64,000 bases of DNA from Ruminococcus flavefaciens FD-1 (GCA_000174895.1 ACOK01000115.1:88667-152666), one strand, 5' to 3'; shown: positions 27,221 through 35,574, counted from the first letter of the stretch. The notes: generated by a model from the sequence alone, not told the origin. Translations and numbers: made by a program.

Positions 27221-29707
27221 ATGGAGAAAAAGTACTATGAGATATCATACAGTGATATCTCATTTGATCATAAGCCTACCGGCGTAGAGGTCGGCAGGAT
27301 AAAGAAGAGTTTACATAAGACAGAGATGACAGTTGACTATATGGCAAAGTTCATTGGAGAAAATGGTCACTTGTTTTCACCCGCTGTTTTTTCAAATGGC
27401 ACTAAGAAAGAGAACTTTCTGTATCAGCAGCTTATTGGTCTGGATTTTGACCACGGAGTCACGTTTGCCGAGATAAAGGCGAAAGCAGACAAGTACAGGA
27501 TACCGATACTGTTTGCGTACAAGACGTTTTCATCGACTGAGACTGAGGAGCGGTTCAGGGTCATATTCGCTCTAAGCGGATCTATAGAGGATAGTTTTAC
27601 AATAGAAGTGATAATAGCTATGCTGATGAAGATAATCACTGGGGCGGATCAGTGCTGCAAGGACTGTACACGTTTGTTTTTTGGCGGTAATGGTTGCCTT
27701 TATGTCGCTGACGAACCTGCTGAACTGACTTTTGATGATCTTATGGTTGCTTTCAAAGTGTACATGGAAGGTGAATACGGTCAGAAGCACTACACTCAGA
27801 GGATGAAGGAATTCTACAGATCTGTTGGCGTTGAAGAAAAGGACAAGTATCCTGTGGAGGAGAACGGTGCATTCAGACGAGTAGTCATTGATCCTGTAAA
27901 AAAAGAAAAGACAGGTAAATCTGATAATACGCCTAAGGCCGATAAAACACCTGAACCACGGAGAACAGTCACACGGAATTTTGACTATGAAAATCTGTAT
28001 AAGGCGTGCCGTCTGTACAGGGACTTTGTGGACGGGAGAGAATATTACTACTATAACGAGCTGAGGATTATTGCAACCAATCTCATAAACGTTGAGAAGG
28101 GCAAGAAGAAGTTCCTTGAGATACTTAACAGCTCTGTAAATGAAAGCTGTGATGCATATTTCAACAGAGACTGGAGGGCTATACTGAATGGCTTTATAGA
28201 CAGGGACTATAAGCCCACATCCTGCTCCGAATGTAAGTATGCGGATAAATGCAGACATCAGAAGAATATGATACTCACAGCTAAGCCTACGGATAGCTGC
28301 ATCTGTGTTTCCGAGCCAAAGGAGTATTGTTCCTGCGAGGAAGCAGAGGATAGCCTGAGAGTAAACTTCCGTAAAGCAGATGAATCAGCTGATGAAGGCT
28401 TTCATATCGTTATAGCGCAGACCGGTCTGGGTAAAACTAACCTGTATCTGAATCACCTCAGAACGACCGGTAAGAAATATATCATCGCTGTGCCAACACA
28501 TGAGCTTGTGAAGGAAATCATGGCTAAAGCGCAAAGAATGGGGATTGAGAACATAGTGTCAACACCTCAGCTTCCTCTGTTTGAAGATGACAACATCGGA
28601 AAGCAGATCGAGCACATTTATAATGTCGGAGCAGGGGAAATCACTATACGTAAGATGTGGGATATATGGGATGGTATGAAGGAGTCTCATCCTGACTATG
28701 TAAAGCTCAGGGACTACCTGTCAGAGGCTAAGAACTGCTTTTCTTACAAGGGCCATATTATAACAACTCACGAGAGATTGCTGTATCTGAATCCGAATGC
28801 CGAGATACTGAGAGACCACGAAGTCATAATCGACGAGGATATCCTGAGAACCATGTTTCCGACTTGCATGGTTACGAATGTTGATCTTCATGCGGCACTC
28901 AGATGTGACAAGTTTAATGAGGCAGCCAAGGACAAGATCAGGACAGTGCTATTTGAACAGGGCTTTTATAAGCCTGTCATGGCGGAGAAGGTTAATGTAA
29001 ACGAGGAACTGCTTGATGATCTTGACGGCATTAGCAGCAACGTTATAGGACTCATACGTTCATGTGAAATATATAACAACGGCGAGTTTACTTCATATAT
29101 AAGGAAGAAGCGTATTCCATTCAGAAAGGCTATTGTCATGTCGGCTACTGCTGATCCTGAGTTGTACAAGATGTTTCAGAGACTTCCTGTGCATGAGTAT
29201 CGCTGTAAGCAGGCTGTGTACAAGGGTAGGTTAAAGGTATATCCTAAGTATACAGTCAGCAGGTACAACCTTGGCAACGAAGAGGTAATGCAGTATATAC
29301 GTGCTAATATGCATGATGGTGAAGTCATAACCTTCAAGGCGTTCGAGGATCAGTTCGATAGTCAGTTTCACTATGGTGCTGTTGAGGGCTTGAACTGCCT
29401 TGAGGGGAAAGATATAAATGTTATAGGGCTCCCAAATCTTGATGACAGCATTTACAAGCTGTATGGTATGCTCGCAGGACTTTCAGCAGAGGAGGTTTCA
29501 TCTGCTGAGATGAGGCCTATGAGGATAGAGTATAACGGATTTAACTTCAAGCTTCACACATTTCAAAACTATCGTCTGCGTAGCATACAGTTGTGGAATC
29601 TTTCATCCTTACTGGAGCAGGCTGTAGGGAGAGCGCGTCTACTGAGGTTCGACTGTGAAGTACGAGTGTTTGCTCGTTTCGCTATAGATCAGGCTGAATT
29701 TATGTGA
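27221..29707 (+). CDS. Primase-helicase (AEP-like primase fused to SF2-like helicase)
   Basis: 828 residues. The N-terminal part has GLDFDHG (about 71-77) followed by IPILFAYKTFSSTETEERFRV, the order of motifs in plasmid archaeo-eukaryotic-type primases. A Cys motif CSECKYADKCRH near 335 may bind zinc or an Fe-S cluster. The helicase part has Walker A AQTGLGKT (about 401), VIIDEDIL in place of DExH (about 535), and VMSATADPE (about 640), ending in a motif VI-like EQAVGRARLL. It is probably the replication protein of a plasmid-like or integrative element. The start 27221 has AAAGGA nine bases upstream; ATG 27212 does not. Its helicase half is paralogous to the protein at 30769. Confidence 0.8.
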   Translation: MEKKYYEISYSDISFDHKPTGVEVGRIKKSLHKTEMTVDYMAKFIGENGHLFSPAVFSNGTKKENFLYQQLIGLDFDHGVTFAEIKAKADKYRIPILFAYKTFSSTETEERFRVIFALSGSIEDSFTIEVIIAMLMKIITGADQCCKDCTRLFFGGNGCLYVADEPAELTFDDLMVAFKVYMEGEYGQKHYTQRMKEFYRSVGVEEKDKYPVEENGAFRRVVIDPVKKEKTGKSDNTPKADKTPEPRRTVTRNFDYENLYKACRLYRDFVDGREYYYYNELRIIATNLINVEKGKKKFLEILNSSVNESCDAYFNRDWRAILNGFIDRDYKPTSCSECKYADKCRHQKNMILTAKPTDSCICVSEPKEYCSCEEAEDSLRVNFRKADESADEGFHIVIAQTGLGKTNLYLNHLRTTGKKYIIAVPTHELVKEIMAKAQRMGIENIVSTPQLPLFEDDNIGKQIEHIYNVGAGEITIRKMWDIWDGMKESHPDYVKLRDYLSEAKNCFSYKGHIITTHERLLYLNPNAEILRDHEVIIDEDILRTMFPTCMVTNVDLHAALRCDKFNEAAKDKIRTVLFEQGFYKPVMAEKVNVNEELLDDLDGISSNVIGLIRSCEIYNNGEFTSYIRKKRIPFRKAIVMSATADPELYKMFQRLPVHEYRCKQAVYKGRLKVYPKYTVSRYNLGNEEVMQYIRANMHDGEVITFKAFEDQFDSQFHYGAVEGLNCLEGKDINVIGLPNLDDSIYKLYGMLAGLSAEEVSSAEMRPMRIEYNGFNFKLHTFQNYRLRSIQLWNLSSLLEQAVGRARLLRFDCEVRVFARFAIDQAEFM

Positions 29708-29784
29708 TGCTGTTGTAACGCAGTTCTGGAACATATATTTTTTATTCGCTGAATTGAAGACTGAATCTTCCGATGGGGATTTAT

Positions 29785-29826
29785 GTACATCTCCCCCATT
29801 ATATATAACGGGGATTGTACATTTTT
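29785..29826 (+). terminator. Terminator of the primase-helicase gene
   Basis: GTACATCTCCCC (29785 on) pairs with GGGGATTGTAC (to 29820), with ATTTTT following. Confidence 0.7.
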
Positions 29827-29856
29827 CACCACGGGATTCATTTTATTCAAATAATG

Positions 29857-30105
29857 ATTCCAGTATTACGCAGCAGCAACTTCTTACGGAGTAAGGGGCG
29901 ATCCTTGACAGAAGAGCTCCATGACTGTAAGTAAGTGCCCTGTCCTTCAGGAAGAGTAGTCGTTAGTGGGACATTACGTAGGTAGTTACACTTGAGAAAT
30001 GAGAATAGTTGGGGTGTGCATTTTGCGATGACGAAGTCAGAGCGAAATGTGAGGGGCTTGCCCCTGAGCAGGAGGTGTGGAGGGAGTCAGTCCCTCCACT
30101 ATTAT
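29857..30105 (+). ncRNA. 249-nt structured repeat element, copy A
   Basis: This intergenic segment recurs at 34861-35109 with the same length and roughly 80-85% identity by eye. A block of 44 bases is identical (29902-29945 here), as is a 22-base block (30034-30055). Stems include GGGC.../...GCCC around CTTGACAG and CTGTAAG, AGGGGC/GCCCCT (30052-30064), and a 9-bp terminal stem GTGGAGGGA/TCCCTCCAC (30077-30099) with loop GTCAG. No coding frame is conserved between the copies, while length and stems are. The family is unknown to me. Strand is assigned by analogy to flanking genes and is uncertain. Confidence 0.6.
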
Positions 30106-30127
30106 CACAGATGCGAATGCATCTGTG
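30106..30127. repeat. Perfect hairpin after the structured element
   Basis: CACAGATGC-GAAT-GCATCTGTG, a 9-bp stem with tetraloop immediately after copy A. Copy B has a shorter hairpin (TGCC/GGCA) at the same place. Some similarity between the copies extends about 40 bases beyond it. Confidence 0.55.
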
Positions 30128-30294
30128 CATGGAGATATAACTGCCATCTGTTACAACTAAAGATGCAGAAGTACAAGCAATAGAGGTGATTCAATGATAT
30201 ATAGCTATGAATGAGATCATTAGCGATATGAATCACAACCGGAATACAACCATATAATAAGCAGCAAGCTACCCAAAGAACAGGAGGTGAAACA

Positions 30295-30486
30295 ATGGAA
30301 CCCGTAACACAGGATGAGCTTATAACCATAGAGGAAGTCATGAAGATTCTGAAGATAGGAAAGAACACCGCATATCGTCTGCTAGAGGACAAGAAAATAG
30401 AAGCCTTCAGGATCGGCAACAAGTGGAAGATCCCACGATCATCCGTATACAAATACATTCATGCACAGACCCATAACGTCAAATAG
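30295..30486 (+). CDS. Excisionase-type HTH protein
   Basis: 63 residues with a MerR/excisionase winged HTH: TIEEVMKILKIGKNTAYRLL, then IEAFRIGNKWKIPRSSV. Such proteins bind DNA to direct recombination or control transcription. AGGAGGTGAAACA precedes the ATG. It stands between the structured element and the second helicase. Paralogues follow at 32942, 34241, 34534, 37314 and 37529. Confidence 0.85.
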   Translation: MEPVTQDELITIEEVMKILKIGKNTAYRLLEDKKIEAFRIGNKWKIPRSSVYKYIHAQTHNVK

Positions 30487-30768
30487 CCTATGTACCTTGT
30501 ACAGAAAGCTGACGTTCTCTTTCAGACTTTTTCTTATACTGATTCTTATATATACATTGATAGTACGGGCTCACAGGGGCGGAAGGCTTCAATCGAGAAG
30601 CTTCTGTGGGCGCTGTGGGAGATATACCTGCGGGTGTGTCTCCTGCAGCCGTGCTATGCCTTGAACGGCTTTCGCATAGTGCTTTCAGCGCAGGGGGATG
30701 ACCTCTGCGCTCTTTTTAATTTCATTACAACATCTTGTAAACAAAATAATCGACAAGGAGTTGTTGTA
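30487..30768 (+). promoter_or_regulatory. Structured leader with terminator before the second helicase
   Basis: A 280-base leader of higher G+C. Visible stems: CACAG/CTGTG with GCTTC/GAAGC nested inside (about 30572-30608), GGAGA/TCTCC (about 30617-30643), and a terminator AGCGCAGGGG (30687-30696) with CCTCTGCGCT (30702-30711) followed by CTTTTTAAT. The helicase ATG follows 55 bases later. The layout parallels the leader of the primase-helicase, so transcriptional attenuation is likely for both. Confidence 0.55.
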
Positions 30769-32379
30769 ATGAAGTACAAAGTCTCTGTATATCCCAAAAG
30801 CTTCAAAGGGAAAGACAAATCAGTCATGAATGCTTCTACCAAGAAGATAACTAAGCTTATACCTCAGAGATGTGACGACTACTGCCCTTACGCTCAGGAA
30901 TGCGACCATGAGTCCAATATGGTGTATACGCTGAAAATGTCATCCGGAAAGATCATTGAGCTTGATAATAAGCCTGTGTATAAGGATATAGACGATATGC
31001 GCCGTGAGCTTCATAAAGGGATAAAAGAGTCAATGAACCTTCCCGGAACGAAGATAATAAAAGCTCCCACAGGAGCAGGCAAGACATATGCGTATCTCAG
31101 CGTGATCAAGGAATCTGAGCGTCAGACCATAGTTGCTGTCCCGAACAAAAAGCTCATGTACGCTATTGCCGCTGAAGCTGAGGAAAGGGGAATCAGTTAT
31201 ATCACTACACCGATTATAGAAGACTTGCTTCAAGAACTTAAAGACACGGAAACTGTCAGGCTTATACGTCATATGTACGCTGTAGGCAATGACAGGAACA
31301 TCAACTACATTCTCAGGGATTGTGATGAGGAGAGTGCTCATGCTTACCTTGACAAAATGGACCGACTGAGGGAGTATAAGGGTCAGCTTATAATAACCAC
31401 CCATGCCAGATTACTCAAGATGAAGCCTGACTATCTCAGATGCAGGAATGTAATTATAGACGAGGACATATTACCGTCTATGATACAGATCAGGCAGATC
31501 AGAATCTCTGACATAATGGACATGCTGGATGAAAACAAAGAGGAAGATACTTTCTCTGTTGATTCTATTGCTAAGTTAAAACGTATCGCCAATGTAAGCG
31601 GCTATGAAGTCATTGAAGCGATAGATGAAGAGTATCTTGACGATGAAGAAAGACTTTTGATATGCCGCAGGATAAGCCGTGATAACTATTCAGCCATCTT
31701 CCCTGCATTGAGAGCACGCTGTTTTTATCACAAGGACGATGATGATGAGGTATACTTTGTGGAAACTCAGCCGATCCCCATCTGCAATTGTACTATTGTT
31801 TCCGCAACCGTAAACGAAATGCTGTACAGAAAGCTGTTAGGCGATCAGCTTTATTCCTTCAAGGATCTTGGTGAATTGAAATACAAGGGGAAGCTGTATC
31901 TTCATCATGATCGCTCATACAGCAAGAGCTGCTTGACTGAGAATTGTGATATTATAACAGAACTGCGTGAGAAGTACGAAGACAAGAGCAGTATCATCAC
32001 ATTCAAGGACTTTGCTAAATATGGAGAGATGTACTTCGGTGCAGCACAAGGCTCGAACGAACTGGCAGGATGCGACCTTACAGTAATAGGCACATTCCAT
32101 CGTCCTGAGTATGTGTATAAGCTGTGGGCGATGATAATGGGTGATCTCAATACAGATGACCCTCTCGCTGTAAGGCGTATTGAGCGTAACGGGTTCAACT
32201 TCTCATTCATGACGTTCAAGGATCCTCTGCTTCGTGAGATACAGCTGTACCTTATAGAAAGCGAAGCGGAACAAGCTGTAGGCAGGGCGAGACTGGTATC
32301 TCATGACTGCAATGTACATCTGTTCTCAAATCTGCCGTTAAAGCAATGCAGGCTGAAAATGCGAACTTTCAGTGACTGA
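30769..32379 (+). CDS. SF2-like helicase, paralogue of the primase-helicase C-terminal half
   Basis: 536 residues without a primase domain. A Cys motif CDDYCPYAQEC (about residue 42) corresponds to the Cys motif of the larger protein. Then come Walker A APTGAGKTYA, ITTHARLL, VIIDEDILPS (DEDI in place of DExH), VSATVNEMLY and EQAVGRARLV, each matching the order in the protein at 27221. AAGGAG (30755-30760) eight bases before ATG 30769 decides the start, although the frame stays open back to 30490. It probably arose by duplication and now acts alone or as an accessory helicase of the element. Confidence 0.8.
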   Translation: MKYKVSVYPKSFKGKDKSVMNASTKKITKLIPQRCDDYCPYAQECDHESNMVYTLKMSSGKIIELDNKPVYKDIDDMRRELHKGIKESMNLPGTKIIKAPTGAGKTYAYLSVIKESERQTIVAVPNKKLMYAIAAEAEERGISYITTPIIEDLLQELKDTETVRLIRHMYAVGNDRNINYILRDCDEESAHAYLDKMDRLREYKGQLIITTHARLLKMKPDYLRCRNVIIDEDILPSMIQIRQIRISDIMDMLDENKEEDTFSVDSIAKLKRIANVSGYEVIEAIDEEYLDDEERLLICRRISRDNYSAIFPALRARCFYHKDDDDEVYFVETQPIPICNCTIVSATVNEMLYRKLLGDQLYSFKDLGELKYKGKLYLHHDRSYSKSCLTENCDIITELREKYEDKSSIITFKDFAKYGEMYFGAAQGSNELAGCDLTVIGTFHRPEYVYKLWAMIMGDLNTDDPLAVRRIERNGFNFSFMTFKDPLLREIQLYLIESEAEQAVGRARLVSHDCNVHLFSNLPLKQCRLKMRTFSD

Positions 32380-32485
32380 GAGTATCTTTACAGGTGCTCT
32401 CAGGCCTGCTTGCTTTGGCGAGAAGCGATTCAGTTCATGATGTGAGTATAAGTATAGGGCGTACAGGAGACAGCGTAACGGCTCA

Positions 32486-32941
32486 GAATCAAAAAACAGT
32501 CGATTTCAATGAGAGCAATACAACTATTATATAATGGGAGCTTCTATAACAGTTACCAAAGTTACAGAGGATTCCACATTCACAGAAGGAGGTTGCGTAT
32601 ATGAAGTAAGTCAAACTATATGACGAACAGCCGTACAGGCTGTCATTACAGACAGGAATCAAAAAACAATTGATTTCAATGAAAACAATACAACTATTAT
32701 ATAATGGGAGCTTCTATAACAGTTACCAAAGTTACAGAGGATTCCGCATTCACAGAAGGAGGTTGCTGACATGACATAAGCCAAAACATATGACGAACAG
32801 CCGGATAGGCTGTCATTACAGACAGGAATCAAAAAACAATTGATTTCAATGAAAACAATACAACTATTTAAATAATGGAAGACTCTATGATCTTCACTAA
32901 GTTTATATAGGATTCTAAATACACAGAAGGAGGGGTTTGAA
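32486..32941 (+). repeat. 170-bp tandem leader repeats (two full copies plus a third)
   Basis: Units start at 32486, 32656 and 32826, an exact 170-bp period. Units 1 and 2 are about 90% identical; unit 3 has diverged and ends at the real gene start at 32942. Each has TATAATGGGAGC, a hairpin region, and AGAAGGAGG. In units 1 and 2 the ATG after this strong site is followed at once by a stop: ATG AAG TAA (32601-32609) and ATG ACA TAA (32771-32779). The bases after these stops resemble the 5' end of the HTH gene at 34241. They are either decayed gene starts or two-codon minigenes. A related leader precedes the gene at 34241. Confidence 0.8.
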
Positions 32942-33154
32942 ATGAACCCAAACCAATCATCAGACAAAATGCCTGAGCTGCTTTCAGCTAAGGACATGAG
33001 CGAACACTTAGGGGTATCCCTGTGCACTTGTTACAAGCTGCTCAAACAGGACGATTTCCCCACAACACGTATCGGTAAACGTAAGGTGGTAACACGTGAG
33101 CGTCTTACCGAATGGCTTGAGAATAATACTACAGGAGGAAAGAACAATGGCTAA
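32942..33154 (+). CDS. Excisionase-type HTH protein
   Basis: 70 residues: PELLSAKDMSEHLGVSLCTC, then DDFPTTRIGKRKVVTRERL, a winged HTH of the excisionase type. GAAGGAGGGG precedes the ATG. Its end overlaps the next start by eight bases, so it is coupled to the recombinase-like protein, as an Xis is to an Int. Expressed from the third 170-bp leader unit. Confidence 0.8.
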   Translation: MNPNQSSDKMPELLSAKDMSEHLGVSLCTCYKLLKQDDFPTTRIGKRKVVTRERLTEWLENNTTGGKNNG

Positions 33155-33959
33155 GAAACAGGAAACACAGGAAACACAGGCAATACAGGGAACACAGGTA
33201 ATACAGGAAACACAGGTAATACAGGCTGCCAAAGAAATCATTGGCACTGCAAATTTCGATCATTTTTCGGATCAGGAAGTTGATGCTGTATATCGGGTGA
33301 GCTATAGCTTCAGGTACGGAGTATTAGTAAGACTTGCTCTTACAATAGGAATAAGACTTGGAGAGCTTCTTGCCCTGCGTTGGGATGACTTAGGTACCAA
33401 TAACACACTCATCATAAACAAGACAATAACAAGTCTTCCTATGTCCTTTGACAACGGTAGCGTGGAAAAGCCAGGCTGTTTCCGATTAATAACGCTGCCC
33501 ATGAATGTTGTATACGAGCTTTGTCAGTTGAAAAATGCTCAATATACTGACATAATCAAGAACGGAAATGTGTTTGACACCTTTCAGTTTGTCATTACTG
33601 ATAACATGGGACATCCTGTCGCCATGGAGACATTTCTGAGAGAATATTACAATATTCTGCTCAGGGCAAATGTCCGACAGCTGCCGTTCGATGCACTGAG
33701 GAATACATTTGTATACAACTCACTGAAGGCAGGCGTAGACAGCAATACTGTAGCTCAGATCATAGGCGTACAGCCTGGCCGGTATTTTGTATCAGGAGAA
33801 GCTATGCAGCAGATCCCACAGATGACAAGTTTTACCATTCCTGAGCTTAGAACCGGCAAATCGTATCCGGTAATAGTTACACCGGAGAATGGCAGCTTTC
33901 ATCTTTCAGTTGTTGACTTTGAAGATCTCTCATGTGAGATAAGCGACATTCAGATATGA
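33147..33959 (+). CDS. Tyrosine-recombinase-like protein with altered catalytic residues
   Basis: 270 residues. The box I region is intact (IGIRLGELLALRWDD, with the first catalytic Arg). In box II the usual HxLRHT is FDALRNTF, so the first His is Phe and the second His is Asn; LGH is IGV. A Tyr remains in GRYFV. The N-terminal SAM-like/core-binding domain is absent, replaced by a Gln-rich repeat tail, and about 60 extra residues follow. Strand exchange is unlikely; DNA binding may remain. AGGAGGAAAG before ATG 33147 decides the start. It overlaps the HTH gene and may be a regulator derived from an integrase. Confidence 0.7.
   Translation: MAKKQETQETQAIQGTQVIQETQVIQAAKEIIGTANFDHFSDQEVDAVYRVSYSFRYGVLVRLALTIGIRLGELLALRWDDLGTNNTLIINKTITSLPMSFDNGSVEKPGCFRLITLPMNVVYELCQLKNAQYTDIIKNGNVFDTFQFVITDNMGHPVAMETFLREYYNILLRANVRQLPFDALRNTFVYNSLKAGVDSNTVAQIIGVQPGRYFVSGEAMQQIPQMTSFTIPELRTGKSYPVIVTPENGSFHLSVVDFEDLSCEISDIQI
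33162..33224 (+). repeat. Seven 9-bp tandem repeats in coding sequence
   Basis: Units GAAACACAG, GCAATACAG, GGAACACAG and GTAATACAG, seven in a row, encode an x-T/I-Q tripeptide repeat at the N-terminus of the recombinase-like protein. Changes in unit number keep the frame, so length variation is possible without loss of the protein. Confidence 0.85.
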
Positions 33960-34094
33960 CTGAACTTCATAGCCAAGTGGATCTGTGAGAAGAGCAGACA
34001 AATCGTACTCCCTGAGCCAACTTCTCCATGTGAGATCAAACTGAATAAGGGTGAGTACATCGCTATGGCAACAATCAATCCTTGAAGACATATT

Positions 34095-34130
34095 AACCGG
34101 ATGTAACTGCATTGGCTGCATCCGGTTTTG
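34095..34130 (+). terminator. Terminator after the recombinase-like gene
   Basis: AACCGGATG (34095-34103) and CATCCGGTT (34119-34127) pair, followed by TTG. Internal GCA/TGC pairing extends the hairpin. Confidence 0.65.
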
Positions 34131-34159
34131 TATGAAAATCATTCATAGCATTTCCCCTA

Positions 34160-34240
34160 ATTACATAATGGAAGCTTCTGTGATCCTGGACAAGGCTACA
34201 GAAGCTTCCCTATACTTAAAGAACAGAAGGAGGTTTCAAT
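34160..34240 (+). promoter_or_regulatory. Conserved leader hairpin before the HTH gene (fourth copy)
   Basis: GGAAGCTTCTGT (34170-34181) pairs perfectly with ACAGAAGCTTCC (34198-34209), then AGAAGGAGG and the ATG. The same position in the 170-bp units forms an imperfect hairpin from different bases (GGGAGCTTCTATAAC with GTTACAGAGGATTCC). The stem is therefore kept while the sequence varies. It may control translation of the HTH genes. Confidence 0.6.
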
Positions 34241-34453
34241 ATGAAGCAAGATAAATCATATGACGAATTGCCTGAAATGCTTTCGGCACGTGACATCAGT
34301 AAACACCTTGGGATATCACTCGGCAGCAGCTACAATCTGCTTAAGAGTGGAGATATCCCTGTAACTATCGTCGGAAAGCGTATGATAGTTGCAAGAGAAA
34401 GCTATATCGAATGGGTTGAGAATAACATAAACAGGGCGAACGAGAGTGAATAG
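34241..34453 (+). CDS. Excisionase-type HTH protein
   Basis: 70 residues (PEMLSARDISKHLGISLGSS, KRMIVARESYIEWVENN), a close paralogue of the protein at 32942. GAAGGAGG precedes the ATG, after a conserved leader hairpin. It may bind repeats in the element. Confidence 0.8.
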   Translation: MKQDKSYDELPEMLSARDISKHLGISLGSSYNLLKSGDIPVTIVGKRMIVARESYIEWVENNINRANESE

Positions 34454-34533
34454 TGTTGCTTATGATCTGCTTGGGGATACATATCCCTATGTCGATTGGA
34501 CATTGAAATGAACGGTGAAAGGAGGCGTTTACC

Positions 34534-34731
34534 ATGACAGACCCCATCATCTTTGTTACTAAGAAGGATGTCTTAACGGTCTGGGAGGCTGCATATTACC
34601 TTAATGTAAGTACCAAAACAGTATATGGTCTTATATACAGAAAGGAGCTTGAAGCCATCAAAATAGGCAGCCGCTACAAGATAACAGCTGACTCTATCCG
34701 CAGATACATAAGTGAGAAATCAGCTCGATAA
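34534..34731 (+). CDS. Excisionase-type HTH protein
   Basis: 65 residues (KKDVLTVWEAAYYLNVSTKT, KELEAIKIGSRYKITADSI). It belongs to a second subfamily with the protein at 37529 rather than with the gene just before it. GAAAGGAGG precedes the ATG. Same-strand gene after 34241, probably the same transcript. Confidence 0.8.
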   Translation: MTDPIIFVTKKDVLTVWEAAYYLNVSTKTVYGLIYRKELEAIKIGSRYKITADSIRRYISEKSAR

Positions 34732-34822
34732 GTATATAGTTATAACCAATCGCCGAATCATATAAATTTGGTGTCTGAGATATACTATCTGAAAGGTTTG
34801 ACAGTTTGAGAAGCAAAGGTAT

Positions 34823-34847
34823 GGGTGCAGTTGTAATGACTGCACTC
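34823..34847 (+). terminator. Terminator-like hairpin
   Basis: GGGTGCAGT and ACTGCACTC pair around TGTAATG, nearly the same as the hairpin at 26829. It ends the HTH gene transcript just before structured element copy B. Confidence 0.5.
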
Positions 34848-34860
34848 GTTCATCACTGAC

Positions 34861-35109
34861 ATTCCGGTATGACGCAGCAGCATCTATTTACAGAGTAAGG
34901 GATGGTCCTTGACAGAAGAGCTCCATGACTGTAAGTAAGTGCCCTGTCCCTCCGTAAGAGTAGTTGTCAGAGTGACATTATGTAGGTAGTTACACCTGAG
35001 AAACAAGGATAGCCGGGGGGCATTTTTGTGATAACAAAGTCAGAGCGAAATGTGAGGGACTTGCCCTCAAAGCAGGAGGTGTGGAGGGCGTCAGTCCCTC
35101 CACTATAAT
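34861..35109 (+). ncRNA. 249-nt structured repeat element, copy B
   Basis: The counterpart of 29857-30105, with the identical 44-base core (34906-34949) and the 22-base block (35037-35058). The stem at 35054-35068 is GAGGG/CCCTC here against AGGGGC/GCCCCT in copy A, so pairing is retained with changed bases. The terminal GTGGAGGG/CCCTCCAC hairpin is kept. It lies after two HTH genes and before the barstar gene on the opposite strand. No protein frame is shared over the whole length. Confidence 0.6.
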
Positions 35110-35280
35110 GCCGCTTGTGGCAACGAAAGATATAGAAGTTCCGGCAGTGCGAGAGCAAATCCTGTCTGCAAGGTGTTTTCGCAGCTTCTCTGTATGATTA
35201 CAAGAGAACTGTTCAGAATCGCTTTACATAAGAACAGTGTGCACCGTTTCAGCTTGTACAGGCAGTCTCATAAGCCGATT

Positions 35281-35574
35281 TTATCGATAAATCTCCAGTT
35301 TGCAGTCGCAGTTGTCGTGGTCTGCGATATTATCAAGAATAGCAAGCATAGCAGAGTCGCCTAAATCGGCTCTGCTTTTTTCGTAATGAAGCCATTTTAT
35401 CACAAATGGTTCATCGAGCTCGTGACAGCCCAATCCTCCGGAAAGAATGTCACTGAATGCGTTGAGATTATGACCTGTTTTGAAATTTATCCCTTTTGTC
35501 ATGATCCGGTCGATTTCGCAGTAGAATCCTTCAAGGTCGGAAAAGTTATTGCCGTCTATTATGTAAGTTCTCAT
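35281..35574 (-). CDS. Barstar-family ribonuclease inhibitor
   Basis: 97 residues matching barstar: YIIDGNNFSDLEGFYCEI at the start, FKTGHNLNAFSDILSGG (the GxNLDAL-type block), then FVIKWLHYEKSRAD. Barstar inhibits barnase-type RNases and is often an immunity protein against secreted RNase toxins. No barnase is in the window. AGGAGA precedes the ATG. It is the last gene of a three-gene unit with 35601 and the GH18 gene. Confidence 0.85.
   Translation of the reverse strand: MRTYIIDGNNFSDLEGFYCEIDRIMTKGINFKTGHNLNAFSDILSGGLGCHELDEPFVIKWLHYEKSRADLGDSAMLAILDNIADHDNCDCKLEIYR

Noticed and set aside
29992..30183. Open frame of 63 codons across structured element copy A
   Set aside because: Copy B does not keep the frame, there is no ribosome binding site, and the segment is explained by paired stems.
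30490..30768. N-terminal 93-codon extension of the second helicase
   Set aside because: The extension crosses a terminator and has no ribosome binding site; AAGGAG before ATG 30769 marks the start, and the paralogue supports the shorter form.
32486..32941. CRISPR array
   Set aside because: The 170-bp period, near-identical full units and absence of variable spacers do not fit. No cas genes or short regularly spaced repeats are in the window.
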